From positions 36,932 through 100,931 of the forward strand of contig JBAYOW010000002.1 in NCBI GenBank assembly GCA_041678005.1: a DNA stretch of 64,000 bases. The letters are read 5' to 3'. Every line of letters begins with the position of its first letter. Position 1 is the first letter of the stretch. The DNA comes from Sulfurivermis sp041678005. GTDB taxonomy: Bacteria > Pseudomonadota > Gammaproteobacteria > Thiohalomonadales > Thiohalomonadaceae. Shown piece after piece: positions 52,293 to 61,061 of the stretch. A program made the position numbers and the translations under genes. The notes under the pieces were generated by a model. It was given only the letters and a program-made list of their open reading frames with translations, made no database searches and was not told the origin of the DNA.

Positions 52293-53470
52293 GCAAACAC
52301 GCTGATGTACAGGTCGATATTGTTATTTGTGGTGGAGGCGTCGCGGGACTGTGGTTGCTGGCCAGACTGCGTCAGCAAGGCTATCAAGCGATACTGATCG
52401 AGTTATCAAAACTCGGTTCAGGCCAAACCCGCTATGCGCAAGGTATTATCCACGGCGGAACGAAGTATGCGCTTACCGGTGCGGTGAGTGGTTCCAGCGA
52501 GGCAATCGCTGCGATGCCGGCATTGTGGCGCGATTGCCTGGCAGGTAGTGGCGAGATCGATCTGCGTGCAGCCAAACTTTTATCCAGGCATCAATACCTT
52601 TGGTCGACCGCTGGCTTGACCTCACGCATGGCTGGCTTTTTTGCCAGTAAATTGATGCGCAGTCGTATCGAACCGTTGACTAGCAGTGATTATCCCGCCG
52701 TCTTCAGGCATGAGCAGTTTCTTGGTCAGGTCTATAGTCTGGAAGAGCCTGTGCTGGATACAGCATCTTTGCTGCATGCATTGGCGCAACCGCATGAGAA
52801 CTTTATCTGGCATGCTCAGGTGCGGCAGATAGATGGCTTATGCTTGAGCCTGGTAAATGGCGACAGGCAGATAAATATCTCCACCAAACAAATTGTGTTG
52901 ACCGCAGGTCGCGGCAATGCGGGCTTGTTGCGCTTGTTGGGTCGCGATACACCACGCATGCAGACTCGCCCCTTGAAGATGGTGATGTTACGCGGTGATT
53001 TGCCCACGGGGGTTTATGCACATTGTCTTGGTGCTTCAAGCAATCCGCGCATAACCATAAGCAGTCATACAGATATACATGGCCGCAGTGTCTGGTATCT
53101 GGGCGGTGAGCTGGCCGATGCAGGTGTTATGCGCAGTGATGCAGAGCAATTGTCAGCGGCACGGAAAGAATTGAGCGAGCTGTTACCGTGGCTGGACATC
53201 AACGGCTGCGACTTTGCTGTGCTGGATATTGATCGCGCCGAGCCGCAGATGAGTGGTGGTCGCAGGCCTGATGATGTGTATGTCGAACAACACGATGGGG
53301 TGATCACCGCATGGCCGACCAAGCTGGCGTTTGCACCACGGCTGGCAATGCGCGTATTGGAATTACTGCAGCAGGCACAGATCAATCCTGCAGCGGCTAA
53401 CGAGCTACCGAACTGGGATTTTCCTGGCTATGCCTTGCTGCCCTGGCAGGAGGAAGAACGATGGAGTTGA
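52289..53470 (+). CDS. FAD-dependent oxidoreductase (DAO/GlpA-like)
   Basis: A 393-residue flavoprotein. The N-terminal FAD-binding motif is DIVICGGGVAGLWLLARL, followed by GSGQTRYAQGIIHGGTKYAL, which resembles the glycerol-3-phosphate dehydrogenase/DAO superfamily. No membrane helix or CxxC iron-sulfur motif is seen. It is coupled to hldE upstream (4-bp overlap) and to the aldo/keto reductase downstream (10-bp overlap), so it is probably expressed with core-LPS synthesis. The substrate is unknown. Its presence in such an operon is worth noting. Confidence 0.82.
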   Translation: MSKHADVQVDIVICGGGVAGLWLLARLRQQGYQAILIELSKLGSGQTRYAQGIIHGGTKYALTGAVSGSSEAIAAMPALWRDCLAGSGEIDLRAAKLLSRHQYLWSTAGLTSRMAGFFASKLMRSRIEPLTSSDYPAVFRHEQFLGQVYSLEEPVLDTASLLHALAQPHENFIWHAQVRQIDGLCLSLVNGDRQINISTKQIVLTAGRGNAGLLRLLGRDTPRMQTRPLKMVMLRGDLPTGVYAHCLGASSNPRITISSHTDIHGRSVWYLGGELADAGVMRSDAEQLSAARKELSELLPWLDINGCDFAVLDIDRAEPQMSGGRRPDDVYVEQHDGVITAWPTKLAFAPRLAMRVLELLQQAQINPAAANELPNWDFPGYALLPWQEEERWS

Positions 53471-54234
53471 GAGAGCTGGGTATGACTGGTTTGCAGGTCA
53501 GCCCGCTGGGACTGGGAACAGTAAAGATTGGCCGCAACCAACAGGTTAAATATCCAGGCGGATTTACCATCCCTGATGATAGTGAAGTGCGGGCATTGTT
53601 TGACCTTGCCTGGGAGCTGGGCATCAACGTGCTCGATACCGCACCAGCTTACGGTAATAGTGAAGAACGTCTTGGCCAACTGCTACCACACAGGCATGAC
53701 TGGATAATCGTCGGCAAGGTTGGTGAGATTTTTACCAATGGCCAGTCATCCTTTGACTTCAGCGCAAAGTTCACCCGCCAAAGCATTGAGCGTAGTCTAA
53801 AACGCCTGAGGCGGGATTATCTGGATGTGGTGTTGGTGCATTCCGATGGCGATGATATTCGCATCATCGAACAAGAAGCAGTCTGCGATGCCTTGCAGGA
53901 GTTGAAACATGCAGGATTAATACGTGCAGTCGGCATGTCGACGAAAACCGTCGCAGGTGGTATTTGGTGCGTGGAAAATATGGACGTGGTGATGGCGACC
54001 TATAATCCTGTCTACACCGAGGAACTACCTGTGCTGCAACGTGCAGCCGAGTTAGGCAAGGGTGTACTGCTCAAAAAGGCATTGCAAAGCGGTCATGCAA
54101 AAAGCGTGGCAGATGCCTTACGTTTTGTCTTCGCCCAACCTGCTGTACACAGCGTCATCGTCGGCACAATCAACCCACAGCATCTACGCGATAATGTAGC
54201 TATTACGACACAGCTATTGACGGAACACAGCTGA
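53461..54234 (+). CDS. Aldo/keto reductase family protein
   Basis: A 257-residue TIM-barrel oxidoreductase, shorter than the usual 300-330. The catalytic tetrad is visible: Asp and Tyr in NVLDTAPAYGNSEERL, Lys in IIVGKVGEI and His in LDVVLVHSDG. The NADPH-binding end SVIVGTINPQHLRDN is present. It overlaps the FAD oxidoreductase by 10 bp and waaF by 1 bp. It may act on a sugar intermediate of the core or O-chain. That role is inferred from position only. Confidence 0.87.
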   Translation: MELRELGMTGLQVSPLGLGTVKIGRNQQVKYPGGFTIPDDSEVRALFDLAWELGINVLDTAPAYGNSEERLGQLLPHRHDWIIVGKVGEIFTNGQSSFDFSAKFTRQSIERSLKRLRRDYLDVVLVHSDGDDIRIIEQEAVCDALQELKHAGLIRAVGMSTKTVAGGIWCVENMDVVMATYNPVYTEELPVLQRAAELGKGVLLKKALQSGHAKSVADALRFVFAQPAVHSVIVGTINPQHLRDNVAITTQLLTEHS

Positions 54235-55280
54235 TGACGAAGAAGCGCATACTGGTGGTAGGGCCTGCCTGGGTGGGCGATATGGTAATGGCGCAAACCG
54301 TGTTCATCACACTGCACAACCAGGATGCCGAGGTTGACGTAGTAGCACCGACCTGGTCATTGCCCTTGCTCTCGCGCATGCCGGAAGTGCGCCGTGCCAT
54401 TGCCTTGTCAGCCGGTCATGGTCAATTTGGCTTAGCCGAGCGCTGGCGTATAGGTCGTGCCCTGCGAACCGAACACTACGATCAGGCCATCGTATTACCA
54501 CGCTCATTCAAGTCGGCGCTGATCCCATATTTCTCCGGCAGTAAACTACGCACTGGTTACCGCGGCGAAATGCGTTATGGCCTGCTCAATGATACTCGCC
54601 CATTAGACAAACAATTACTGCCGCGTGTGGTTGATCGCTATGTCGCGCTGGGCTTGCCAGCCAGCGCACAACTACCGCCGCAGAACATGCCGCTACCGCA
54701 TTTGGATATTGACACAGTAAATCAGCGCAATTTGCTAAAACAATTGGGTTTACACTTAGATCAGCCAGTGGTGGCCTTCATGCCCGGCGCGGAATATGGC
54801 CCAGCCAAACGCTGGCCACTGGAGCATTATGCGACATTGGCACGCGAGCTATTGGCCAATGGTTATCAGGTCTGGCTTATCGGCTCGGCAAAAGAGCATA
54901 CCGATGGTGCACAGCTCCTGGCCAATGCGCCTGGTGTCATCAATCTATGTGGACAGACGAGACTCGAAGATGCCATCGATCTTCTATCGCTGTGCAGCGC
55001 GGCAGTAAGCAATGACTCCGGCCTGATGCACGTCGCCGCTGCCACGGGCATTCCTGTCATCGCCTTATATGGTTCTTCCACGCCGGCCTACACCCCGCCT
55101 CTATCTAATAGTGCACAGAGCATCTACCTCGATCTACCCTGTAGCCCATGCTTCAAACGCCGTTGCCCGTTGCCTGAGGATACCCCCTGCCTGCGTGAGA
55201 TCATGCCTGAACAGGTCATGCTGCAACTACAACAAATACTGGCTATAGATACGACAGCAAATCGCAATGAAAATACTTGA
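54234..55280 (+). CDS. waaF: ADP-heptose:LPS heptosyltransferase II
   Basis: A 348-residue GT9 enzyme adding the second heptose of the inner core. The conserved start is ILVVGPAWVGDMVMAQ. The middle has PRSFKSALIPYFSG and MPGAEYGPAKRWP. The donor-binding end has SNDSGLMHVAAATGIPVIALYGSS, and PCSPCFKRRCP near the C-terminus is typical of WaaF. It overlaps the aldo/keto reductase stop by one base, and the GT4 gene by 14 bp. Confidence 0.95.
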   Translation: MTKKRILVVGPAWVGDMVMAQTVFITLHNQDAEVDVVAPTWSLPLLSRMPEVRRAIALSAGHGQFGLAERWRIGRALRTEHYDQAIVLPRSFKSALIPYFSGSKLRTGYRGEMRYGLLNDTRPLDKQLLPRVVDRYVALGLPASAQLPPQNMPLPHLDIDTVNQRNLLKQLGLHLDQPVVAFMPGAEYGPAKRWPLEHYATLARELLANGYQVWLIGSAKEHTDGAQLLANAPGVINLCGQTRLEDAIDLLSLCSAAVSNDSGLMHVAAATGIPVIALYGSSTPAYTPPLSNSAQSIYLDLPCSPCFKRRCPLPEDTPCLREIMPEQVMLQLQQILAIDTTANRNENT

Positions 55281-56370
55281 GTTATGTACTTCTGATGGCA
55301 TTGGTGGGCTGGAGTTATATGCCTTGCGCACCACGCAAAACCTGCAAAACTCAGGTCATGATGTTATTGCCGTAGTACGCCCGGCGACCCTGTTACACCA
55401 GCGCATGCAAGAGCAAAATTTGACCCATGCCACGCTGCCACGGCGCAGTCGCCGCCTGCCGTTGCTGGCAGCCTGGCGACTGGCGCGGCTTATTGATCGA
55501 ACCGAGGCGGACGTGATTCATATGCATTGGGGCGAAGACCTGCTGCTCGCTGCGCTGGCAAAAAAATGGGCACGGCGACCGGTGCGTTTAATCTACACCA
55601 GACAGATGGCCTTAACTCGTGGCAAAAAGGATTTTTATCACCGATTTTTATATAGGCAGATTGACGTCTACCTAAGCATTACCGAGAAGCTGCGCCTGCA
55701 AGCCCATGAGCTTTTGCCCTTGCCAGCCGCGCGTATACAGTGTCTGTATCACGGTATTCCAACGCCGCAACTGCCTGATAAGGCACAGCGGCAGGTGCTG
55801 CGAAAGTCTCTGCAAATAATCGATGGCGCATTTGCTATCGGCATGGTTGGGCGCATGGAGGAAAACAAAGGCCAGCACCTACTCATCGAGGCCGTCCAGC
55901 AGTTGCGCTCAGCCGGGATTCAGGCACAGGCGATCTTGTTAGGGCCAGCGATGGATGATGGTTATCTACAACGCTTGCAGCATGAGATTGATGTGCGAGG
56001 TTTGCAGGAGGTCGTAACATTGCACGCACCACATCCAGCGCCTATGACACTAATGTCAGCCTTTGATGTCGTTGTGTTGGCTACGCGCATGGAGACCTTT
56101 GGTCTGGTGCTTGCGGAGGCGATGCGCTGCGGCGTGGCCGTAGTTGGCACAAATGCCGGTGGTGTGCCAGAGATCATCGAGGATGGCATTAGTGGTCTGT
56201 TATTCAGGCCAGATGATGCATCACACCTGGCTCAGCAGTTGGCAAGCCTGGCCAATGATGAGGGCTTACGCGGGGACCTGGCCACTGCGGGCAAACTGCG
56301 GGCAGATGAAATTTTTACCGAAGAAAAACATTACCAAAACCTGGTAAAAATCTTGCTGGATAGCGCTTGA
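55267..56370 (+). CDS. Glycosyltransferase family 4 (WaaG-like)
   Basis: A 367-residue GT-B enzyme. The acceptor domain starts with SDGIGGLELYALR. The donor domain contains IGMVGRMEENKGQHLLIEAV and the E-x7-E motif in TFGLVLAEAMRCGVAVVG. It is located at the end of hldE-waaF, so it likely adds a hexose to the LPS core, like WaaG. The sugar cannot be read from sequence. A 44-bp palindrome separates it from the convergent ligase gene. Confidence 0.9.
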   Translation: MKILELCTSDGIGGLELYALRTTQNLQNSGHDVIAVVRPATLLHQRMQEQNLTHATLPRRSRRLPLLAAWRLARLIDRTEADVIHMHWGEDLLLAALAKKWARRPVRLIYTRQMALTRGKKDFYHRFLYRQIDVYLSITEKLRLQAHELLPLPAARIQCLYHGIPTPQLPDKAQRQVLRKSLQIIDGAFAIGMVGRMEENKGQHLLIEAVQQLRSAGIQAQAILLGPAMDDGYLQRLQHEIDVRGLQEVVTLHAPHPAPMTLMSAFDVVVLATRMETFGLVLAEAMRCGVAVVGTNAGGVPEIIEDGISGLLFRPDDASHLAQQLASLANDEGLRGDLATAGKLRADEIFTEEKHYQNLVKILLDSA

Positions 56371-56391
56371 GCCAAAGACTTTTTATGCTAA

Positions 56392-56435
56392 GGAAGCGCT
56401 GAATAATTATCTAGCCAACATTATTCAGCGCTTCC
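56392..56435. mobile_element. Minimal 44-bp MITE derivative with CTAA target duplication
   Basis: Two perfect 16-bp inverted repeats (GGAAGCGCTGAATAAT) enclose 12 bases, and CTAA is duplicated on both sides (56388-56391, 56436-56439). All interior sequence of the 140-bp element is gone. It lies between the convergent GT4 and O-antigen ligase genes, where its hairpin could act as a bidirectional terminator. Confidence 0.8.
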
Positions 56436-56442
56436 CTAACCG

Positions 56443-57738
56443 TTATGTTTGATTTTTAACCAATGGGTCTTCTGGCTTTGTATCATCAATTGCCAATGTA
56501 GATCGCCTTGCATTCATCGCACCACTCATAAGTACAGCCAGACAGACAATATAGGAATTTACGAAAGGATTTCTAGTCCACAAGTCTTCACTCAGGCCAA
56601 AGGTGGCAAATGCCAGGACTGTTGCCATTCCAGCCAAGGCATAAAATCTTTGCTCAGGCGTTTTTGCGCCTTTCATTTCTCGGCCGAAGAGCACTGCCGG
56701 TAACACCAAATAGGCAATCACCATAGACAGCAGGCCAATGATGCCGGCATTGACCAAGGCAGCAAAATAAATGCTGTGTGCATGACCAAAATTAGCGACT
56801 GCAGGACTTAAAGATCGCCCATCGTCCACCATGTTGCGCATCTCTTGTTGAAAATCTCCCAGACCTATGCCCTGCCATGGATGTTCGGCTGCCAACAGCA
56901 GGCTGTTACGCCATAAATTCAATCCAATACCCCAGGATGTCGCCTGACCAGGGTCTTGCATGAACGATTGCAGATCAGAGATGCCATGTCCCGCGCCTTG
57001 CTTGATTCTGTCTCCCTGCCAGAAAAAGACCGCAGATAAAAGCACGAGTAACGCGACACCACTGACAAGCCAGCGTCTGCCAGATCGCAGATGGCCACGG
57101 TATGCCCAGAGCAATAACAACAGAAAAACCGGTATAAACAACCAGGAACCTCTTGCCTGCGCCAGTGCGTTTGTGCTGAGGGCCGCCACACCCACAATAA
57201 AGATAACTGCCAGACCAGTATGTTTGTGCATTAAGGTCAAAGCGAACACTATCGACAGCGCACCCCATAAAGTTACCAAATCACCAAAAACTATTTTGTC
57301 GTACTCGCCTGAAACAACAACATCCCCATGCCAAATCACCTGATAAATAGCCCAGGCCAGCATCAGCAGGCTGGCCGCGATAAGCGCATACGCAAACACC
57401 TTAGCCAAGCTGAAATCATACTTGCGCAGCATGAGATAAAGAGGGATTAGTAAGACAAAACGTAGATGGCGTTCAAGATATTTAAGTCCTTGCGTAATGT
57501 CCTCAGTGTTCAGCATGCTTAATGACATCACCAGAAAGACAGCGACAAAACCCAGCATTACCCGCTGTTCTATATTATCCAGCTGCCGCCAGCCACGGCC
57601 ATAATACAAGGCAGGTAACAGCAACATAGTGGCGACATGGCTCCCACCACCGGTAGTGGCAACTATCATTGGAAACACGAAAACAAGGACGACAATAAAG
57701 TGGCGCAGCCATGTAGGCATGGCTTTATTTTGTTCCAT
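56443..57738 (-). CDS. waaL: O-antigen ligase family protein
   Basis: A 431-residue inner-membrane protein with about 11-12 hydrophobic helices. The Wzy_C/O-antigen ligase region shows the long periplasmic loop with HPWQGIGLGDFQQEM and the later conserved histidine in FGHAHSIYFAAL. Such enzymes move undecaprenyl-linked glycan onto lipid A core; Wzy polymerases share the domain, so WaaL is preferred from context. It ends next to the small MITE hairpin. Confidence 0.85.
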   Translation of the reverse strand: MEQNKAMPTWLRHFIVVLVFVFPMIVATTGGGSHVATMLLLPALYYGRGWRQLDNIEQRVMLGFVAVFLVMSLSMLNTEDITQGLKYLERHLRFVLLIPLYLMLRKYDFSLAKVFAYALIAASLLMLAWAIYQVIWHGDVVVSGEYDKIVFGDLVTLWGALSIVFALTLMHKHTGLAVIFIVGVAALSTNALAQARGSWLFIPVFLLLLLWAYRGHLRSGRRWLVSGVALLVLLSAVFFWQGDRIKQGAGHGISDLQSFMQDPGQATSWGIGLNLWRNSLLLAAEHPWQGIGLGDFQQEMRNMVDDGRSLSPAVANFGHAHSIYFAALVNAGIIGLLSMVIAYLVLPAVLFGREMKGAKTPEQRFYALAGMATVLAFATFGLSEDLWTRNPFVNSYIVCLAVLMSGAMNARRSTLAIDDTKPEDPLVKNQT

Positions 57739-57859
57739 ACGCGCAAATCATCCTGTCATTAAAGCAAGCGACCAGCCCGTAGTGGGCAGCGTGCAAGTAT
57801 ACAACCAAGCCAAAACAAATGACTCTTCCCCAAATCGAGTGGGTAGTTTAGTCCGAATC

Positions 57860-58262
57860 TTTATGAAAGACACACAGCCACTCGACCCAGAACTGTCATT
57901 CCCGCACAGGCGTGAATCCAGAAATTCAAAAGAACTGGACCCCCGCCTGCGCATGGGTGACGACGGAGTTAATGAACTATGTCACATCAGACTGATGAAG
58001 GCCGTTCAGAACTGTAGGGTGCAATAACCAACGGGCATTGCGCCAGATGTAGAATACTTTCCCAGCAAAAGACTCACACAACTCCACTGTTAATGGCTAT
58101 TTAAACTGATCCGCATCACGAGGTAGCCACCCTCTCCCCAACCCCTCTCCCGCCAGCAGGAGAGGGGCTTTGTGCGCCGTCTATAGTGACATTCAGCAAT
58201 TAAACAACCGCTCGACTCAGAACCGTCATTCCCGCGCAGGCGGGAATCCAGAAATCCAAAAA
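57860..58262. repeat. Modular palindromic repeats between waaL and a GT9 gene
   Basis: Contains GTCATTCCCGCACAGGCGTGAATCCAG (about 57895-57921, a variant) with the following GGACCCCCGCC block, GGTGCAATAACC-GGG-CATTGCGCC (58019-58044), CCCTCTCCCCAACCCCTCTCC with GGAGAGGGG (58131-58168), and GTCATTCCCGCGCAGGCGGGAA (58226-58247) preceded by the gctcgactcagaaccg linker. The repeat ends a few bases before the GT9 stop codon. No gene is seen in 57739-58268. Confidence 0.75.
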
Positions 58263-58268
58263 ACCGGC

Positions 58269-59267
58269 TCAAATAAATTTCTGATTAATAAGCCTGGCAG
58301 CGTCAATCACATCGATACTGCTCATGTCCATTTCTTCGGCTGTGGCCGGTGGGGTAAAAGCAAGCCGGCGCTCAGGAGAGTTTAGTGTTTGCCAGCGCAG
58401 CGGCGTGGCCGAACGGCGGCGGGGATAAAATCCCGCAGTCGGTATATCTAATGCACCAGCGATATGTAACGGCCCGGTCGAGCCGCTGATGAACAGATCA
58501 GCAAAGGCGATATGACTGGCATAATCAACAATATTGTCTGGCGGTAAAACGCTATGAGATAAAGGCCCCAACAGAGTTGCCAAAGTTTCTGCCTTGAGTT
58601 CCTCGCCAGGGCCACAGCCTATGATGAAATGAATGGCTTGTTTGGCGTACAGATTTCTGAGTAACAATGCATATTGATCCAGTGACAGATTATTGGCCGA
58701 GCCGCCACTACCAGGATGGACTAAAACCAGCCGTGCCGGCACAGTAATGCCATGAGCCTGGAGGAACTGACGGCGCAAAGCGGCGATTTCTTCGCGTGGA
58801 AACACAAGATAAGGCGGATGTGGTCGCGCGGCATCTATCTCGTGATCTGCAAGGAAATAACGGATCAAGTCCAGATTGTATTCCCACTCCGGTTTTTCAG
58901 AACGGGAGCGGCGCTGCACGAGGCGATTATTGTAAAAAACTTGTGCCAGCTTACTTGCTGGTGCAAGGCGATATGGGATCCTTGCACGCCAGGCAGCAAT
59001 ACCTATGCGGGTGGTGGAAAACAGAGTGATGATGGCATCAGCCCTGAACATTGCCAGCTCTTGCTGCAAGGATTTGTTGCCCGCTTCAGGCCCTGGATCG
59101 ATAACGACTTCGTCAATCCACGGACATAGCTCGGCCATTGCCGCAGTATAGACTGGCACTAAAGCGCCGATATGAGCCGCTGGCAGTGCTTGTTTCAGCA
59201 GCGCAAAGGCAGGCCAGGCGAGCATAAAGTCGCCGAGTCTATCGTTACGGACAACAAGTATTTTCAT
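58269..59267 (-). CDS. Glycosyltransferase family 9
   Basis: A 332-residue heptosyltransferase-like protein: ILVVRNDRLGDFMLAWPAF at the start, LVLVHPGSGGSANNLSL in the middle, and the donor-binding FISGSTGPLHIAGALDIPTAGFY at the end. It is the last gene of the ugd-uxs-GT2-GT9 operon. Its ATG overlaps a TGA that would be the natural end of the GT2 gene if a frameshift there is corrected. The sugar is unknown. Confidence 0.9.
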   Translation of the reverse strand: MKILVVRNDRLGDFMLAWPAFALLKQALPAAHIGALVPVYTAAMAELCPWIDEVVIDPGPEAGNKSLQQELAMFRADAIITLFSTTRIGIAAWRARIPYRLAPASKLAQVFYNNRLVQRRSRSEKPEWEYNLDLIRYFLADHEIDAARPHPPYLVFPREEIAALRRQFLQAHGITVPARLVLVHPGSGGSANNLSLDQYALLLRNLYAKQAIHFIIGCGPGEELKAETLATLLGPLSHSVLPPDNIVDYASHIAFADLFISGSTGPLHIAGALDIPTAGFYPRRRSATPLRWQTLNSPERRLAFTPPATAEEMDMSSIDVIDAARLINQKFI

Positions 59268-60086
59268 GTTTTGGCCTGCTCAAGTCCTTGGGCGCAGCGC
59301 CAAGCATTTTCTTTCATGGCATGGGCCATGATTTGTTTATTGCGCTCGCTGACGGTAGCTGCGCTGATGGTGCAGATGGTATTGCACAGCAAGATGCTTG
59401 ATATTCATGATCTCGCCACCAGCAGCCTTGAGACGCCACTCAAGGTCAGAGTCCTCGCCGATGCCGGGGCTATTGAAATCTTCATTGAAGCCATTGATCT
59501 TTTCCAGCAAAAAACGTGAACAGGAAAAATTGCTGCCGACAAGATGTATAGGGCGTCTGCCAGCGAGACGATGGACCAGCGGTAAGAACAGACCAAACTC
59601 ATAGTTTTTTATATGGTCATAGTGCATGGCACGCGCCAGTGCAAGATAGCGCCATGGATTCGCCAGACGCAGCAAAAACTCAGGCTGGTCGATGAGCTGC
59701 CGGGAAAATATTGGCCCTAGTTCAACTCGCCGACCAGCACAAACCGTATTGATTTTGGCATGCTGTTTGTGTGCTGCAATGAAGCGTGGGTGAGGCACGC
59801 AATCGCCGTCAACAAAGATGAGCATGTCACTCCGCGCTGCAACAATTGCACGATTTAAGGCGCGATTCTTGCGAAAGCCTTGATCAGCCTGACTCAGGTG
59901 TACAAATTGAGGCAGTTGCTGCCGGTAAGGCTGGAGGAAAGTGGCCACTTCCGCTGCATTGCCATCCTCAGAAACAATAATTTCAAACTCTTTGTCGGTT
60001 TGAATCGCCAATGCAGAGAGTATTGTGCGCAGCTTGGCGATATCTTTATAGATAGAAATAACCAGCGTTGCCGGATACTTTGCCAC
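59264..60086 (-). pseudogene. Glycosyltransferase family 2 with frameshifted C-terminus
   Basis: The first 249 codons (60086 to 59337) encode a GT2 enzyme: VISIYKDIAKLRTILSAL, EIIVSEDGNA, the metal motif FVDGDCVPHPRFI, and GEDSDLEWRLKAAGG. The frame stops in an unnatural RSYRQRAQ end. One base further on, the frame from about 59365 reads SERNKQIMAHAMKENAWRC, then a GLEQ-type end and a TGA that overlaps the GT9 ATG (ATGA). This is the tail and junction expected of an intact family member in this operon. An extra base (or two missing) near 59350-59365 explains it. The catalytic part is intact, so the truncated protein may still work; a sequencing error is possible. Confidence 0.72.
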
Positions 60087-60098
60087 GATTCTGCCCTG

Positions 60099-61058
60099 TC
60101 AACCGGTAGACAGAAGTTGTGCGAAATAATCAATTGTAGGCTTCAGGCCATCAGCCAGTTTTATTTTTGGCTCCCAGCCAAGCTTTTCTCTGGCCAGTTG
60201 GATATCCGGCTGCCGCTGCCTGGGGTCATCTTGCGGCAATGGTGTGTGGATAATGCGGGATTTTGAGCCAGTTATATCGATAACTTTTTCTGCCAGCTCA
60301 AGGATAGTGAATTCAATCGGGTTGCCGGTGTTTACAGGGCCGATGAAATCATCTGGTGAATTCATCAGCCGGATAAATGCGTCAATGAGATCATCCACAT
60401 AGCAAAATGAGCGGGTCTGCTGACCATCACCATAAACAGTAATGTTCTCACCCTTGAGTGCCTGCAGGATAAAATTGGAAACCACGCGGCCATCATTGGG
60501 ACGCATACGCGGGCCATAGGTATTGAAAATTCGGGCGATCTTTATTTTGACGCCATGGGCACGATGGTAATCAAAGCAAAGGGTTTCAGCACAACGCTTG
60601 CCCTCATCGTAGCAAGAGCGAATGCCAATTGGATTGACGTTACCCCAGTATGATTCAGTTTGCGGATGTATCTCAGGATCACCATAGACCTCGCTGGTGG
60701 AGGCCTGAAACATCCTGGCACCCGTGCGACGAGCAAGGCCGAGCATATTGAGCGTACCAACTACGCTGGTCTTGGTGGTATAGATGGGGTTGTGTTGATA
60801 ATGGATGGGAGAGGCTGGGCAAGCCAGGTTATATATCTCGTCAACCTCAGCCCGCAGCGGATCAATAATGTCGTGGCGCAGGAGCTCGAAGTGCTTGTTA
60901 TCCAGCAGGTGCAATACATTATCTTTTGTGCCGGTAAAAAAATTATCGACACATAGCACATCGTGGCCATCATTGAGTAATCGCTCACATAGATGCGAGC
61001 CAAGGAAACCGGACCCGCCGGTGATGAGTATCCGTTTACGCAGTGCGTATGATTGCAT
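60099..61058 (-). CDS. uxs: UDP-glucuronate decarboxylase (UDP-xylose synthase)
   Basis: A 319-residue extended SDR. The NAD-binding motif is ILITGGSGFLGSHLCERL. The UXS-specific parts are NLACPASPIHYQHNPI, TSEVYGDP and the catalytic SCYDEGKRCAETL (YxxxK). ARIFNTYGPRMRPNDGRVVSNF is also typical. It converts UDP-GlcA to UDP-xylose, and the dehydrogenase that makes UDP-GlcA is encoded 3 bp upstream. The product is probably used by the glycosyltransferases of the operon. Confidence 0.94.
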   Translation of the reverse strand: MQSYALRKRILITGGSGFLGSHLCERLLNDGHDVLCVDNFFTGTKDNVLHLLDNKHFELLRHDIIDPLRAEVDEIYNLACPASPIHYQHNPIYTTKTSVVGTLNMLGLARRTGARMFQASTSEVYGDPEIHPQTESYWGNVNPIGIRSCYDEGKRCAETLCFDYHRAHGVKIKIARIFNTYGPRMRPNDGRVVSNFILQALKGENITVYGDGQQTRSFCYVDDLIDAFIRLMNSPDDFIGPVNTGNPIEFTILELAEKVIDITGSKSRIIHTPLPQDDPRQRQPDIQLAREKLGWEPKIKLADGLKPTIDYFAQLLSTG

Positions 61059-61061
61059 GAT

